Assembly (NCBI GenBank): GCA_003235365.1
Contig: QJWJ01000430.1
Coordinates: forward strand, 22,624 to 86,623
Direction: 5' to 3'
Length of the DNA: 64,000 nt
DNA from: Deltaproteobacteria bacterium
GTDB lineage: Bacteria; Myxococcota_A; Polyangia; Polyangiales; Polyangiaceae
A model generated the notes under the pieces. That model saw only the letters and a program-made list of their open reading frames with translations. It searched no databases and was not told the origin of the DNA. Below are positions 44,614 through 53,617 of this stretch, piece after piece. Every line of letters starts with the position of its first letter. The first letter of the stretch is position 1. A program made the position numbers and the translations under genes.

Positions 44614-45900
44614 TTACCAGCCGAGCTGAGTGGAGCCGAGTTGCGGAGCGACCGCGGGGCTACTCAACGTCCCGTCACGGCGATGATTGCCGATGGTGAG
44701 GTGGAAGTCGGGTTGGAGCCCAACCTTGACCCGGTGGCCCCAAATCACCTCGAACCAATGCAGGGCGCGCGGCCGTGGGAGGATGAGCGGATGCAACTTC
44801 ATCGCAACCTGTTCGGGATAAGCCAGACGAAAGCGAAAGCGCCTCTCGTGGGCCCACAGCTGAACGAGGAATTGCCGATAGACGGTCAAGTAGTGCCAGA
44901 AATGCCGGGCGAGCGCGAGTCGAATGTTGGAAGCCGGTAACGCGCCACCTTCTTCGGTCTGCAGGAGCTTGAGCAACAGCGACACCTGCTGCAGCGCTTC
45001 GCCAGGTGAGGGCTTGTTGGCAATTGCGGCAGCGATCGCCTCCGTGTTCGCCAGATCAGCGGGAATGACGGGTTGCAGATTGGGGATGACACCCTCGGGA
45101 CCTCGACTCAGCTCCCCCGAACGCGCGGTAATCGACCGATCGACGAAGGCGTTGCGCGGGCGCAACCGCTCCACTCCAAACTCGAGCACAGCGCGCTCCA
45201 TGCCCAGGTCGAACATTTCCCACACCACGCCCAGCCGCACTTGACTCGTCAGTGCAGAGGCGATCTCGCGACGAGCGGCATCCTGGCAAGGACGGACTAG
45301 CGGGTCGTACTCCAATAGTGAAGTCGCTGCTCTTTGAATCAACACCGGCGGCCCGGCGCACACCTCGCTGGTACCGATTAGCGCGTTGCTCCGATGCGTC
45401 CAGTCCAACAACGTTTCAACCGTCACTGGTGTTCCAATGCCCGACATTTCCTGCGCCATCAAACCGCGAACCACTCCGAGAAATCCCGCCGCGAGCTTGT
45501 GCCCGGCGGCTGCCCGAGCTGGCACGACACAGCGATCCGCACGCTGGGCCAGGGCGTACAGAGCGGGCGCGGCCAGCTGATCGACCACCGTCGCAAGTGC
45601 CCAAGACCAATCCATCGATGCCGTGCCTCGGATCGCTCGAAAGCTTGCCCACTGTTCACAGACAGCGGGCAAATGCCGCACCAGCTGTTCCAAGGCTGAA
45701 ACGTTCATTGGACGCCCACGTCGGCCGTCGCGATACGGGCAGGCCTTGAGCACGATGGGAGCGCCCTGTTTGACCGCACTCGGAGCCCGTCGTTCGCTGA
45801 CCGGCCTGCCCTCGTCGTCCACGAGTAGGTCGACGCCGTACACCACCGACGCCAGGCTCCACGGTTCACCCGCGATCGCCGAGCTCAAATCTGTGCTCAT
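44614..45900 (-). CDS. Unknown 428-aa protein (paralogue 2 of a pair)
   Basis: Homologue of the product at 34814-36124: GRPVSERRAP (31-40), VKQGAP, Cys54/Tyr56, MNVSAL (65-70), GHKLAAGFL, SEVCAGPP and PRPRALHWFEVIWGHRV. Otherwise no known domain, soluble, alpha-rich. Start: ATG 45900; GGAG lies 12 nt upstream and the frame continues 13 codons to a TTG. Divergent from the MOSC-reductase gene (192 bp apart) and probably co-transcribed with the HDOD gene downstream. Conservation of the Cys and of the terminal GHR block in both copies argues for a catalytic or cofactor role. Confidence 0.75.
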   Translation of the reverse strand: MSTDLSSAIAGEPWSLASVVYGVDLLVDDEGRPVSERRAPSAVKQGAPIVLKACPYRDGRRGRPMNVSALEQLVRHLPAVCEQWASFRAIRGTASMDWSWALATVVDQLAAPALYALAQRADRCVVPARAAAGHKLAAGFLGVVRGLMAQEMSGIGTPVTVETLLDWTHRSNALIGTSEVCAGPPVLIQRAATSLLEYDPLVRPCQDAARREIASALTSQVRLGVVWEMFDLGMERAVLEFGVERLRPRNAFVDRSITARSGELSRGPEGVIPNLQPVIPADLANTEAIAAAIANKPSPGEALQQVSLLLKLLQTEEGGALPASNIRLALARHFWHYLTVYRQFLVQLWAHERRFRFRLAYPEQVAMKLHPLILPRPRALHWFEVIWGHRVKVGLQPDFHLTIGNHRRDGTLSSPAVAPQLGSTQLGW

Positions 45901-46092
45901 GTCGTCCAAATTCTCCTTCGCTGCATTGCCCGCACCCAACGCGCTCCCCGCTTATACGGATGCCGACTCCGTCCGCTTGCGATCAGCAGGGAGGAAATCC
46001 TGGACCCCTCGAGAAAGCCAAGCGAAGGCGCGCTAGTAGCCGGCCGTGTTCTCCCACTGAACCGTTCTCGCGTACTCGGTGAGGTGGCGGCA

Positions 46093-47415
46093 GTGTCAAC
46101 AAACCGCGGACACCTCACCACCGTCACGGTTCGCGACCATCTCGTAACCACCGGCATCTATCGACAACAAGTAGCACATCCGGTGGAAGTTACACGCCTG
46201 GGGTTTACAAATGACAAACGCGCCGAACCCCGACGAATGGGCGAAGAACACCACGCCATACATGTCTACCCCTTCGAACACTACGCCACTTGGCGAGAGG
46301 AACTGCACGCTGACCTCCAGCCGGGCCACTTTGGCGAAAACCTGACGCTCACGGGAGCGGAAGAAACGCGAATTCGCATAGGCGACGTTCTTCGTATCGG
46401 CGGCGTGGTGATGCAGGTCGCCCAACCCCGAATTCCATGTCGCAAGCTGGATCAACGCATGGGGTTCAAATTCGCCAAGCGATTCCTCAAGAGCCGCAGG
46501 GTTGGATACTACCTGAGAGTCCTGCAGGTGGGCACCCTCCAACACGGTGACTGCGTGGAGCTACTGTCCACGAATCCGACTTCACCCAGCGTCGACGACT
46601 TCGTTCGAATCGCCTTCACCGACTACTGGGATGCAGATGCTCTCGAATGGCTGTTGAGCTCCACAGACCTGATGGACGCCTGGTCGGAGATCATCGCCCA
46701 AAAAGCGGCGCGTGCGCGAGAAGCCGAAGGTTGGTTTGCCTTCAGACCCTTGAAGGTCGTGCAATGCAATGGTGACGACGGTTGCCTCAATCTGACACTC
46801 AGTTGTGCGCAAGGTAAACCCCTCCCCCGGCTCACCGACGGCCAGGTGCTGCCCGTCGCACTTGGCAACGACGCGGAGCGACGAATCGCCGGGCACACCT
46901 TCGTCGTGAGGAACGCCCCAACTGCGCCCGGCTCCTACCTCGTCAGCGCAAGCGTCGGGGACGTCCATGGCCAATCAGTCTCGAAGAGCACGCTGTCGTG
47001 GAAGTTTCCCGTTCGTCCCAGCGTGGGAGATCTCATTCTGGCCGCGGCACCACGACGTTCGATGCTGCCCGCAAGCACGGATTTCGCTCAGATCCTGCTG
47101 CTGAGTGAGGGAATTGGCGTGACAGCCGCCCACGCCGTCCTCGGACAGCTCCAAAGGGCCAAGGCCCACCTGACGTGCATGCACTTCTGCGCTTCGGCGT
47201 CCCTCGAACCTCTGCAATCGGAATTGATCGCGCGCGTACTGGAGTGTGACGGACGCGTCGCAGTACTCGCCGCCCCCCTGTCCAGCTCGCTGTCCGCACC
47301 CGAATTGCCACAGGACACACTCGTCGTGGCTTGCGGCCCCCGTGAGTTCTTGGAACACGCGCGCTCAGTCTACGGTCAGCGCTGCGCTGCTTGGCACGCC
47401 GTCCAGATTGGCTAA
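46093..47415 (+). CDS. MOSC domain protein with 3-alpha linker and reductase-like C-terminus
   Basis: About 440 aa from GTG 46093 (GAGG 8 nt upstream; an earlier GTG lies at 46084). The N-terminal ~155 residues form a YiiM-like MOSC domain: EEHHAIHVYPFEHY, HFGENLT, GGVVMQVAQPRIPCRKLDQR with the likely molybdenum-binding Cys. A 3-alpha domain follows (SVDDFVRIAF). The C-terminal ~230 residues look like an FNR-type oxidoreductase: LLLSEGIGVTAAHAVL and a final VVACGPREFLEHA. The usual flavin-binding RxYS is absent, and the C-terminal 2Fe-2S domain of related MOSC-reductases is missing. Such proteins reduce N-hydroxylated compounds or transfer sulfur/Mo cofactors. The defects suggest altered cofactor use. 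The repeat at 47.4 kb begins inside its stop codon. Confidence 0.75.
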   Translation: MSTNRGHLTTVTVRDHLVTTGIYRQQVAHPVEVTRLGFTNDKRAEPRRMGEEHHAIHVYPFEHYATWREELHADLQPGHFGENLTLTGAEETRIRIGDVLRIGGVVMQVAQPRIPCRKLDQRMGFKFAKRFLKSRRVGYYLRVLQVGTLQHGDCVELLSTNPTSPSVDDFVRIAFTDYWDADALEWLLSSTDLMDAWSEIIAQKAARAREAEGWFAFRPLKVVQCNGDDGCLNLTLSCAQGKPLPRLTDGQVLPVALGNDAERRIAGHTFVVRNAPTAPGSYLVSASVGDVHGQSVSKSTLSWKFPVRPSVGDLILAAAPRRSMLPASTDFAQILLLSEGIGVTAAHAVLGQLQRAKAHLTCMHFCASASLEPLQSELIARVLECDGRVAVLAAPLSSSLSAPELPQDTLVVACGPREFLEHARSVYGQRCAAWHAVQIG

Positions 47416-47549
47416 ATGGGCGAGCACGATTGCTGGGCAGTTTTTCAGCTCCCCGTTTGGTGAGGGCCCGAAGAACCGCCCCGTCGCAGTCGCTTCCTCG
47501 ACTCCATTGCTGTTGCATCGAACGAGCGTTCACCAATCGCGAACGCTCA
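47414..47549 (-). repeat. Intergenic repeat, copy 1 (inverted relative to copy 2)
   Basis: 136 bp, minus orientation. It matches 49661-49797 with perhaps 16-18 differences by eye. The hairpin end reads GAGCGTTC-N9-GAACGCTC. Both outer ends carry an imperfect terminal inverted repeat built around CGCGATTG. It begins within the stop codon of the MOSC gene and lies between convergent genes, where it may also act as a terminator. No ORF inside. The features resemble a MITE or a REP-like element. Confidence 0.78.
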
Positions 47550-47596
47550 ACTAGACGACGTCTAGACGCCACGCCGGAACGGGCGATCCGCTCCCT

Positions 47597-48349
47597 TCAC
47601 GCCCTTGCTTCGTACGCGTGCTGCAGCACGTACCCGACGCCGCGTACCGCCTCGATTCGGATCGGCATCGCGTCCAGCGTGCGAAGCTTGTTGCGCAGCC
47701 GGGACACGCGAAGGTCGATGGACCGATCCAGACCGTCGTAGGGTTGCCCCCGCAGCTTGAGATGCAAGAGGTTGCGGTCGATGGTTCGACCCGGGTTTCG
47801 GCAAAGGTATGCCAACAGGTCGAACTCCGCCGTCGTCAGATTGAGCCGCTCGTTGCGCAGCGTCGCGACGCGTTGAGTCGTGTCGACCATCAGATCCCCA
47901 AGCACCACCGGGCGGCGCTCCGCCTCGACCGCCGTGCGCCTCAGCAGCGCACGGATGCTCCCCAACAGAGCCGCGGGTTTGACTGGTTTCGTGATGAAGT
48001 CGTCCGCCCAGGAGTTGAGTCCCGACAGCCGTGCCGCCTCTTCCTCGCTGTCGGTAATGACCAACAACGGATTGAAGTAGTGAGGACGTACCGAACGCGC
48101 CACCTCGATTCCACTCATGCCCGTCAACGCGAGGTCCAGCATCACCAGCGCGGGCTGCCGCGCGAGGATCGCTGCCGTCGCGGCCTCGCCTCGAGGCTCG
48201 ACGTGTACCTTGTAGCCGTGACTGCGGAGGAACTCGCTGATCGGTTCTGCTACGCGAGGATCGCTTTCGACCAGGACCAAATCGCGCTGCAGTTCCGGAA
48301 TGATCGACGGCCCGTCTGCAGCAAATACGGCCAGTTCTTCGTTGGTCAT
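47597..48349 (-). CDS. OmpR-family response regulator
   Basis: 251 aa. Receiver 23-140 with the phospho-acceptor Asp72 in VMLDLALTGMSG and conserved Lys121 in ITKPVKP. A winged-helix DNA-binding domain follows (~150-245): LNLTTAEFDLLAYLCRNPG, then DRSIDLRVSRLRNKL and VRGVGYVL. I start at the ATG 48349; an upstream ATG (48397) is in frame. No sensor kinase is adjacent. The cognate kinase must lie elsewhere, so this is an orphan regulator. Confidence 0.88.
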   Translation of the reverse strand: MTNEELAVFAADGPSIIPELQRDLVLVESDPRVAEPISEFLRSHGYKVHVEPRGEAATAAILARQPALVMLDLALTGMSGIEVARSVRPHYFNPLLVITDSEEEAARLSGLNSWADDFITKPVKPAALLGSIRALLRRTAVEAERRPVVLGDLMVDTTQRVATLRNERLNLTTAEFDLLAYLCRNPGRTIDRNLLHLKLRGQPYDGLDRSIDLRVSRLRNKLRTLDAMPIRIEAVRGVGYVLQHAYEARA

Positions 48350-48981
48350 CGAGCTGCCAACACCAGAATAGTATGAACGTGTAGTAACGACCGACATGAC
48401 TAAAGGCACCCAACCTCGGACCGCCACGTACCCACCGGCAGATCCGTTATGTTTCCGCAACAAGCCAACCGACCGCGCCACACCTTGCAGCGGCGGGCGG
48501 CATTAACACGTTCCCCACACCGCAGCGCGCGCCCGGATAGGTGGGGCCAGGCGGTGGGGTACACTTGGTCCACACGTCGCCTGATGCAGGATGTTTCCCT
48601 GCATGGTTTTCGAAGGTCCCACCCTTTCTGACTGGTGAGGACCTACCCTGTCAACGAGTTTTTGGAAACGCTTCCACTAAAGCGTTTCACTGATCCGGAT
48701 TGACACCCCAGGTGATGGCGGCAGCGGAGTTGCAGGCGGCTCGAAGGTCGTTCAGCCTGGATTCCATGACCAATTCTCCCATGTTGACGGAATTTTCCTT
48801 GATTCACCAAGGGGCGTCGTGGACCAGTATCCGCCCCTGCGAACACGCCGGGTCGACCTCGCCGCCCAATCAGAAACCGACCAAACGAGCTGGCGCCAGC
48901 ACCAGGCCCCGATGAAAGCGTCTACAGATCGCGACTGAGGTCCCCGCGCCCAACTCCCACGAACGACGCCGAGGAAACGCA
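48350..48981. other. 632-bp divergent region with two inverted repeats
   Basis: Between the response regulator (minus) and rppH (plus). Holds a perfect 9-bp palindrome GAAACGCTT-N6-AAGCGTTTC (48665-48688) that resembles operators bound by LacI/GalR-type regulators. A 6-bp stem AGGTCC / GGACCT lies at 48613-48618 / 48638-48643. Both might instead be folded RNA. No ORF is convincing. A small RNA gene cannot be excluded. Confidence 0.45.
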
Positions 48982-49476
48982 ATGCCGCAATCACAGATGT
49001 TCCGTGCCAACGTCGGAGTCGTCGTGCTCGACTCGAGGGGCCGGGTGCTCGCATTCGAACGAGCCAGCAACGACGTGACCGTGCAAACCGATCAATGGCA
49101 ATTGCCCCAAGGCGGCATTGACGAGGGCGAAGAGCCGACGGACGCGTGGCAGCGTGAACTCGAAGAGGAGACGGGGTTGTCACGCCGCGACGTGACCGTG
49201 CTCGGTGAGTACCCGGATTGGCTCGTCTACGAGCTGCCCGAACACGCCCGCCATCGTGGACACGTCCGTGGCCAGGCACAGAAGTGGTTCTTCGTTCGAC
49301 TTGCTGACGGCGCGCAACCCGACCCGCTTGGTGCGGCGCTCGGACGAGGTGAACACCCCGAATTTCGCGCCTTCAAATGGACGACGATGACGGCGCTCGC
49401 TGAAGAAGTGTGGCCGATACGCAAACCGATCTACGACAAGCTCGCCGAGCATCTGCGCTCCAGCGGCTATTGCTGA
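48982..49476 (+). CDS. rppH: RNA pyrophosphohydrolase (Nudix)
   Basis: 164 aa, right for RppH. It begins FRANVGVVVLDSRGRVLAFER and has QWQLPQGGIDEGE. The Nudix box runs from Gly44 to Leu66 with REL-EE-TG. The later RGQAQKWFFVRL and EFRAFKW segments are characteristic of RppH. It removes pyrophosphate from the 5' end of mRNA and so starts decay. Start: ATG 48982, though the upstream leader has no strong SD. Stands alone as a single-gene unit. Confidence 0.92.
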   Translation: MPQSQMFRANVGVVVLDSRGRVLAFERASNDVTVQTDQWQLPQGGIDEGEEPTDAWQRELEEETGLSRRDVTVLGEYPDWLVYELPEHARHRGHVRGQAQKWFFVRLADGAQPDPLGAALGRGEHPEFRAFKWTTMTALAEEVWPIRKPIYDKLAEHLRSSGYC

Positions 49477-49840
49477 ATGGACCAGTGCCTTCAGGTTGCG
49501 CCGAGACGCACGCCCGGCGCACCTGTGTGTCGTACGACTACGTCTGTCGGCGTGCCGGGGGATGAGCACATGTAGTCAGCGGTGCCGAACTACGACGTCA
49601 GCCGCAACACCGGGGTACTGCCGCAAAGAACGACACGCGACTCGAGTATTTCACTAAAATGAGCTTTCGCGATTGGCGAACGCTCATTCGATGCAACAGG
49701 GAATGGAGTCGAGAAAGCGACTGCAACGGGGGCGGTTCTTCGGGCCCACACCCAAACGGGGGCCTGAAAAACTACCGACAATCGCGCTCGCCCATTTGGC
49801 GCCCATTAGACTCAGCCCCAAGTCGCAGTAAGGTTGAGTC
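49477..49840. other. 364-bp intergenic region containing repeat copy 2
   Basis: Holds the repeat at 49661-49797, given separately. The first ~180 bp after rppH show no gene, and AAGG near 49830 serves as SD for the next gene. Confidence 0.5.
49661..49797 (+). repeat. Intergenic repeat, copy 2
   Basis: 137 bp in plus orientation, an inverted copy of 47414-47549. The two lie 2.1 kb apart and flank the OmpR-type regulator and rppH. It starts with the hairpin arm GAGC...GAACGCTC, passes through TTCGATGCAACA, and ends CGACAATCGCGCTCGCCCA. The terminal inverted repeats share CGCGATTG. No ORF inside and no target-site duplication is obvious. Confidence 0.78.
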
Positions 49841-51262
49841 ATGAGCAATTGGCTTCAGTGGTGCGCATTGGGAGCAATCATCGCACTCGCGGCGTGCAAC
49901 GAGGACGCCAATGGCGCAGACGGGGCGACGAACGACGAGGTCCAAGACGCCGACGGAAGTGCTCCCGCGACGGGTGCGGACGGCACCGAGGGCGACCAAC
50001 GTGCGAACGCACCCCGCGATGGGATGACTGATGGGTCGCCGGGCGTCACCCCCAATCCAACTCCCGGCTCAGTCAACCCGAATTCAGACCCGACTGCCAA
50101 CGGTCCATCACGCGCCGACAACGGTACGAAACTCAGCGCTGAAGCCGGTGCCGCTGAGACCGGCGACCCGTCTGCGCGTCCGATCGAAGACGCCGGTGCC
50201 AACCCCCGCGTCGAAGATCACCCGCCTGCGGTCGAACCCGACCAACCCGAAGGCACCGTACCGATGTTCGTCGCAGTCGGACACGCTGGGCGCACGGTGC
50301 TCACTTGCGACGATGGTCGCAGTTGGGTGGGCAATCGCTCCGATGACGACGCATTGCGCTGCTTCGACGATCAGGCTGGGGGCATCGACTGTGACCACAG
50401 CAGCAACGCCGGGACGGGTATCGCTTACGGCAACGGCTGGTTCGTCGCGACGTTCGGCTGGGGCAACCCCGGGACGATACGCCGCAGCAATGACGGCATC
50501 GATTGGGAAGTCGTTGCGCAGGGCGATGACGAGGACGGGTTGACTTCGAGTGGGCTGGCGTTCGGCAGCGACATGTTCGTCACCGGCGCCCGTAGTCCGC
50601 ACATCGCCGGCCCGAATGCACTGACCTGGGACCGAGCGCCCGACATTCCACTCGGCGACGTCTGGAACGTCCGCAGGATCGCCTACGTGCCAGTCGACGG
50701 TGGCCTCTTCGTAATGTTCGCTCAAGACCAAGAACGAAGACTGATCACCAGCAGCGACGCATCGGACTGGGAATTCTCACCGTCTGGAGCAGAGTACTGC
50801 GGTGGAAACAACATCACCTACGGTGAAGGGGTGCTGATGATGATCGGGGATACCGGCTGCCGGTCGACTGACGGCGGTCAGACTTGGGAGCCCGTCGAGC
50901 TGCGCGCAGCGGCGAGCACACCGACGCTGTGGACGGGCAGCGAGTTCGTGTACTGGGGCCTCGACGAGGATTACCGCGACGCCCGCTACACGAGCCCCGA
51001 TGGCGTCGACTGGGAACAGACCCCCGTCAGTGCCGACACGGGCGGGGTGATGCGACTCGGACCCGTTGCGCGCAGTCCCGACGGAACCTACGTCGCCGTA
51101 CGCGGAGCCTGGCAGCAATGGTACGATGAACAGCGCTTCTATCGAAGCACCGACGGCATCGAATGGCACACGCTGCCCAGCGGTATGTACACCGGCAGCC
51201 ATCCGCTTCGTCAAATCGTATTCGGGTACGGTGCCCCGAGCGCTGCTTGCCCCACGCCGTAA
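49841..51262 (+). CDS. Sialidase-fold/BNR-like beta-propeller lipoprotein
   Basis: 473 aa. Signal peptide with lipobox IALAAC. Residues ~25-140 are an Asn/Asp/Gly/Pro-rich linker. From ~145 on come about six blades with Asp-box-like motifs (SxDGxxW): TCDDGRSWVG, SNDGIDWEV, SSDASDWEF, STDGGQTWEP, SPDGVDWEQ, STDGIEWHT. This resembles the BNR/sialidase propellers, but catalytic Arg/Tyr/Glu of sialidases cannot be placed, so a binding role is more likely. SD AAGG. Ends 8 bp from the convergent acyltransferase gene. Confidence 0.78.
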   Translation: MSNWLQWCALGAIIALAACNEDANGADGATNDEVQDADGSAPATGADGTEGDQRANAPRDGMTDGSPGVTPNPTPGSVNPNSDPTANGPSRADNGTKLSAEAGAAETGDPSARPIEDAGANPRVEDHPPAVEPDQPEGTVPMFVAVGHAGRTVLTCDDGRSWVGNRSDDDALRCFDDQAGGIDCDHSSNAGTGIAYGNGWFVATFGWGNPGTIRRSNDGIDWEVVAQGDDEDGLTSSGLAFGSDMFVTGARSPHIAGPNALTWDRAPDIPLGDVWNVRRIAYVPVDGGLFVMFAQDQERRLITSSDASDWEFSPSGAEYCGGNNITYGEGVLMMIGDTGCRSTDGGQTWEPVELRAAASTPTLWTGSEFVYWGLDEDYRDARYTSPDGVDWEQTPVSADTGGVMRLGPVARSPDGTYVAVRGAWQQWYDEQRFYRSTDGIEWHTLPSGMYTGSHPLRQIVFGYGAPSAACPTP

Positions 51263-51269
51263 GGACAGC

Positions 51270-52646
51270 TCACTCGGCCTGGGGCTCGAGCAACGACTCC
51301 AAGGTCAAGACGTCCTCACGGATGCCGCGACGTTCGTCGACGACCCAACGGCGCAACCGGGGTCGAAGCAGTAGCAGCCACACGGCGTAGCTTTGCGTGA
51401 ATACGTGAGAGAATCGTTCCCTGAGAACCAGAGCGCAGTACGCGCACGTCGGGCCGGCAACCAGCAAGCCCAGCCCGATCCCGACGGAGCCCACTAGCCA
51501 GCCCACGACGGCGAACAGCAGCCATGTGACCGCAAACAACAGCAGCCCCCCCGCGGCCTTCACCGTTGCCACGATGTCCTCTTCACCCTTGGCAACCGTG
51601 AAGGCCAACCAGTCGACGATGAGATAGGTCGCTGCGTTCATCACGAAGCCGACGATCGCAGCGGGAAGCAGAACGATCACGGTTACAAACGCTGCGATGG
51701 ACGCGAGAACGACCTCGCCAGCTCGAAACAGCACGCGCTGCTCCGGTCTCAGACCGACGTCTGCAACGCGCGTTTCATAGGAATCGATGCGATGAACCAG
51801 CGCGCCAACCGACTCCGAATGTACGTCGCGCAGGCTGGCGTAACCATCTACCAGACGCTGGCGCAGCTGCTTGCGCTCCCACAGCGATGGACTCTTCGGT
51901 GGAACCGCTGTACCCCGACTGAGTAGCACGTCGTCTTCTTCGGCGGCTCGCAGGATACGCTCGGCACGCTGAGCCAGCAGCAAAGCCTCCGTGGAATCGG
52001 CATTCAGCGTCACTCCGTTGAGTGCCTGTGCCAAGCGTTCGGTAAGCGCGGCAACAGCGTCTCGCGGTGGGTTGAACTGGTCATCCAATGCGACGCGTGG
52101 AGTGAGAAGGGGCACTCCGAAGTTGATCAAAGCCCGGCTGCGAAAACGCGATTTTCGCGAGTAGTACAGGCCGATCGGCACCACGTGCACGGGCTCGACG
52201 TCCTCGCCGAGGCTGGCAGAGCTGGCACTGAGCGCCATTCGCGCGGCGCCAGGCTTGAGCGGCTTGAGCATGGGGTCACTGTGGGACGTTCCCTCCGGAA
52301 ATAGCGCAATGGCGTTCCCCGCTCGTAGCAATGCAATCGCGCGCTCGACCACCGCTCGGTTCTTCGCGGGGTCGGCACCATCTGACTTGCGGTACACCGG
52401 CAAACACTCGAAGGCCTTGACGAAGTAGCTGACGAAAAACGTCCTGAACAGGGGCTCCTTGGCCAGTAGCGAAACGGGCCGTCCCGCCATACAGAGGATG
52501 AACAGTGGATCGAGCAAACCGTTTGGGTGGTTGAGAATGAACACGACGGGACCGCGACTCGGCAGGTTCTCTTTCCCCACGACCTCGATTCGTCGAAAGA
52601 AGATCCGCAGGAGCAATCGACAGAGCGCCAGCAACACAACGCGCAT
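51270..52646 (-). CDS. PlsC-type lysophospholipid acyltransferase with C-terminal membrane segments
   Basis: 458 aa from ATG 52646; the frame is open further up (52931) but that part is not PlsC-like. The acyltransferase motifs are NHPNGLLD (HX4D), then FPEGTS and VPIGLYY. The last ~150 residues contain three or more membrane helices (AFVTVIVLLPAAIVGF; LLLFAVTWLLFAVVGW), so the enzyme is anchored. Family members transfer acyl groups to glycerol-phosphate or lyso-lipids. The C-terminal membrane part is longer than in the ~250-aa PlsC and matches a class found in Bacteroidetes and myxobacteria. Confidence 0.85.
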   Translation of the reverse strand: MRVVLLALCRLLLRIFFRRIEVVGKENLPSRGPVVFILNHPNGLLDPLFILCMAGRPVSLLAKEPLFRTFFVSYFVKAFECLPVYRKSDGADPAKNRAVVERAIALLRAGNAIALFPEGTSHSDPMLKPLKPGAARMALSASSASLGEDVEPVHVVPIGLYYSRKSRFRSRALINFGVPLLTPRVALDDQFNPPRDAVAALTERLAQALNGVTLNADSTEALLLAQRAERILRAAEEDDVLLSRGTAVPPKSPSLWERKQLRQRLVDGYASLRDVHSESVGALVHRIDSYETRVADVGLRPEQRVLFRAGEVVLASIAAFVTVIVLLPAAIVGFVMNAATYLIVDWLAFTVAKGEEDIVATVKAAGGLLLFAVTWLLFAVVGWLVGSVGIGLGLLVAGPTCAYCALVLRERFSHVFTQSYAVWLLLLRPRLRRWVVDERRGIREDVLTLESLLEPQAE

Positions 52647-53617
52647 GGTACGGCAGTGTAGCGACGACACCGTCCGCTGAGAAGGTGGCACCCCCGTTCT
52701 CGTGACGATGCGTTCGGCGCTCGCCCCCAGCAGCGTGAATGCCGCATTCCAGCCACGGGCGCCCCAATCATGCGAGCGCCGCGTGGTCAGGGACAGGCAG
52801 TAGTGGCCCGAGCCGGGCTCCGCCCCGGCCCACACGAGGGGGACCGGTGGTCGCCACGTGGGAGCGTCACCAGCTCCGCTGAAAGCGTCGCGCGCGACGC
52901 TTTGTTCACTTATCACCACACAACAGCCCAAACCGGCACGCGACGGCAGCCGCCAATCACCTCACAGAGGGCCACACAGAGGAACGGTTTAGTTCTCACG
53001 AATGACCCGACCACAACCGTTAACCAGAACCAGCACCGCAACGAAGATGCCAGCCCACCAATCGCAGTGGATTGCCGGGACAATCCCAATTGGAGCACAG
53101 CACACGAACCAGTCGCCACGACGCGCTGCGGCTCGAAGCGTTTGAACAGTGCAGGCGTGCTTCACCCGCCGTGCAAATGTCTCGCTTCACCCAAGTCGTA
53201 TTCAGGGGGGGCGCGCAGCGCGCAAAGAAAACGGACGGCCCGGGCATCCAAAGACATGGACCGCAGGAAGATCGTTAACAATTCTCAGTTCCGAGTCGAA
53301 CTCTCACCGACGTACACCGACATGCATTGGCGTTCAGCACGACACGCTGCAACATCGCTGCAACATCGACACACACCCGATATTTCCAGCAGACCGCGGA
53401 AAAACCAAGCACGGCATTGTGAACCTGACACGAATCCCGCACCATATCTCCACCAGGTTATCGGTTACCCGTCCCGCCCCCAAGCAACCTACCCAACAAT
53501 CACGGCGTTCCCAATCCCACGCCGTGATGGGACGGTTCTATCTATCCTTCTTCTCGAGGGAACAACAGCAGCCGGTGCTTGGCCCCCGCGCCCATGGTTT
53601 GAAAAGGAGGTCCACGA
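52647..53617. other. 971-bp region with tandem repeat and long palindrome
   Basis: No supported ORF. Contains a tandem 11-bp repeat GCTGCAACATC (53346-53367). A perfect 10-bp palindrome ATCACGGCGT-N10-ACGCCGTGAT lies at 53499-53528, about 90 bp before the 61-aa ORF. Frames are open on both strands here but encode Arg/His/Thr-rich sequence without domains. Confidence 0.5.
53499..53528 (+). promoter_or_regulatory. Perfect 10-bp palindrome upstream of the 61-aa ORF
   Basis: ATCACGGCGT / ACGCCGTGAT with a 10-bp spacer. It lies ~90 bp before the ORF start and could be a dimer operator or a stem in the mRNA leader. No T-run follows, so it is not an intrinsic terminator for an upstream gene on the plus strand. 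Confidence 0.5.
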
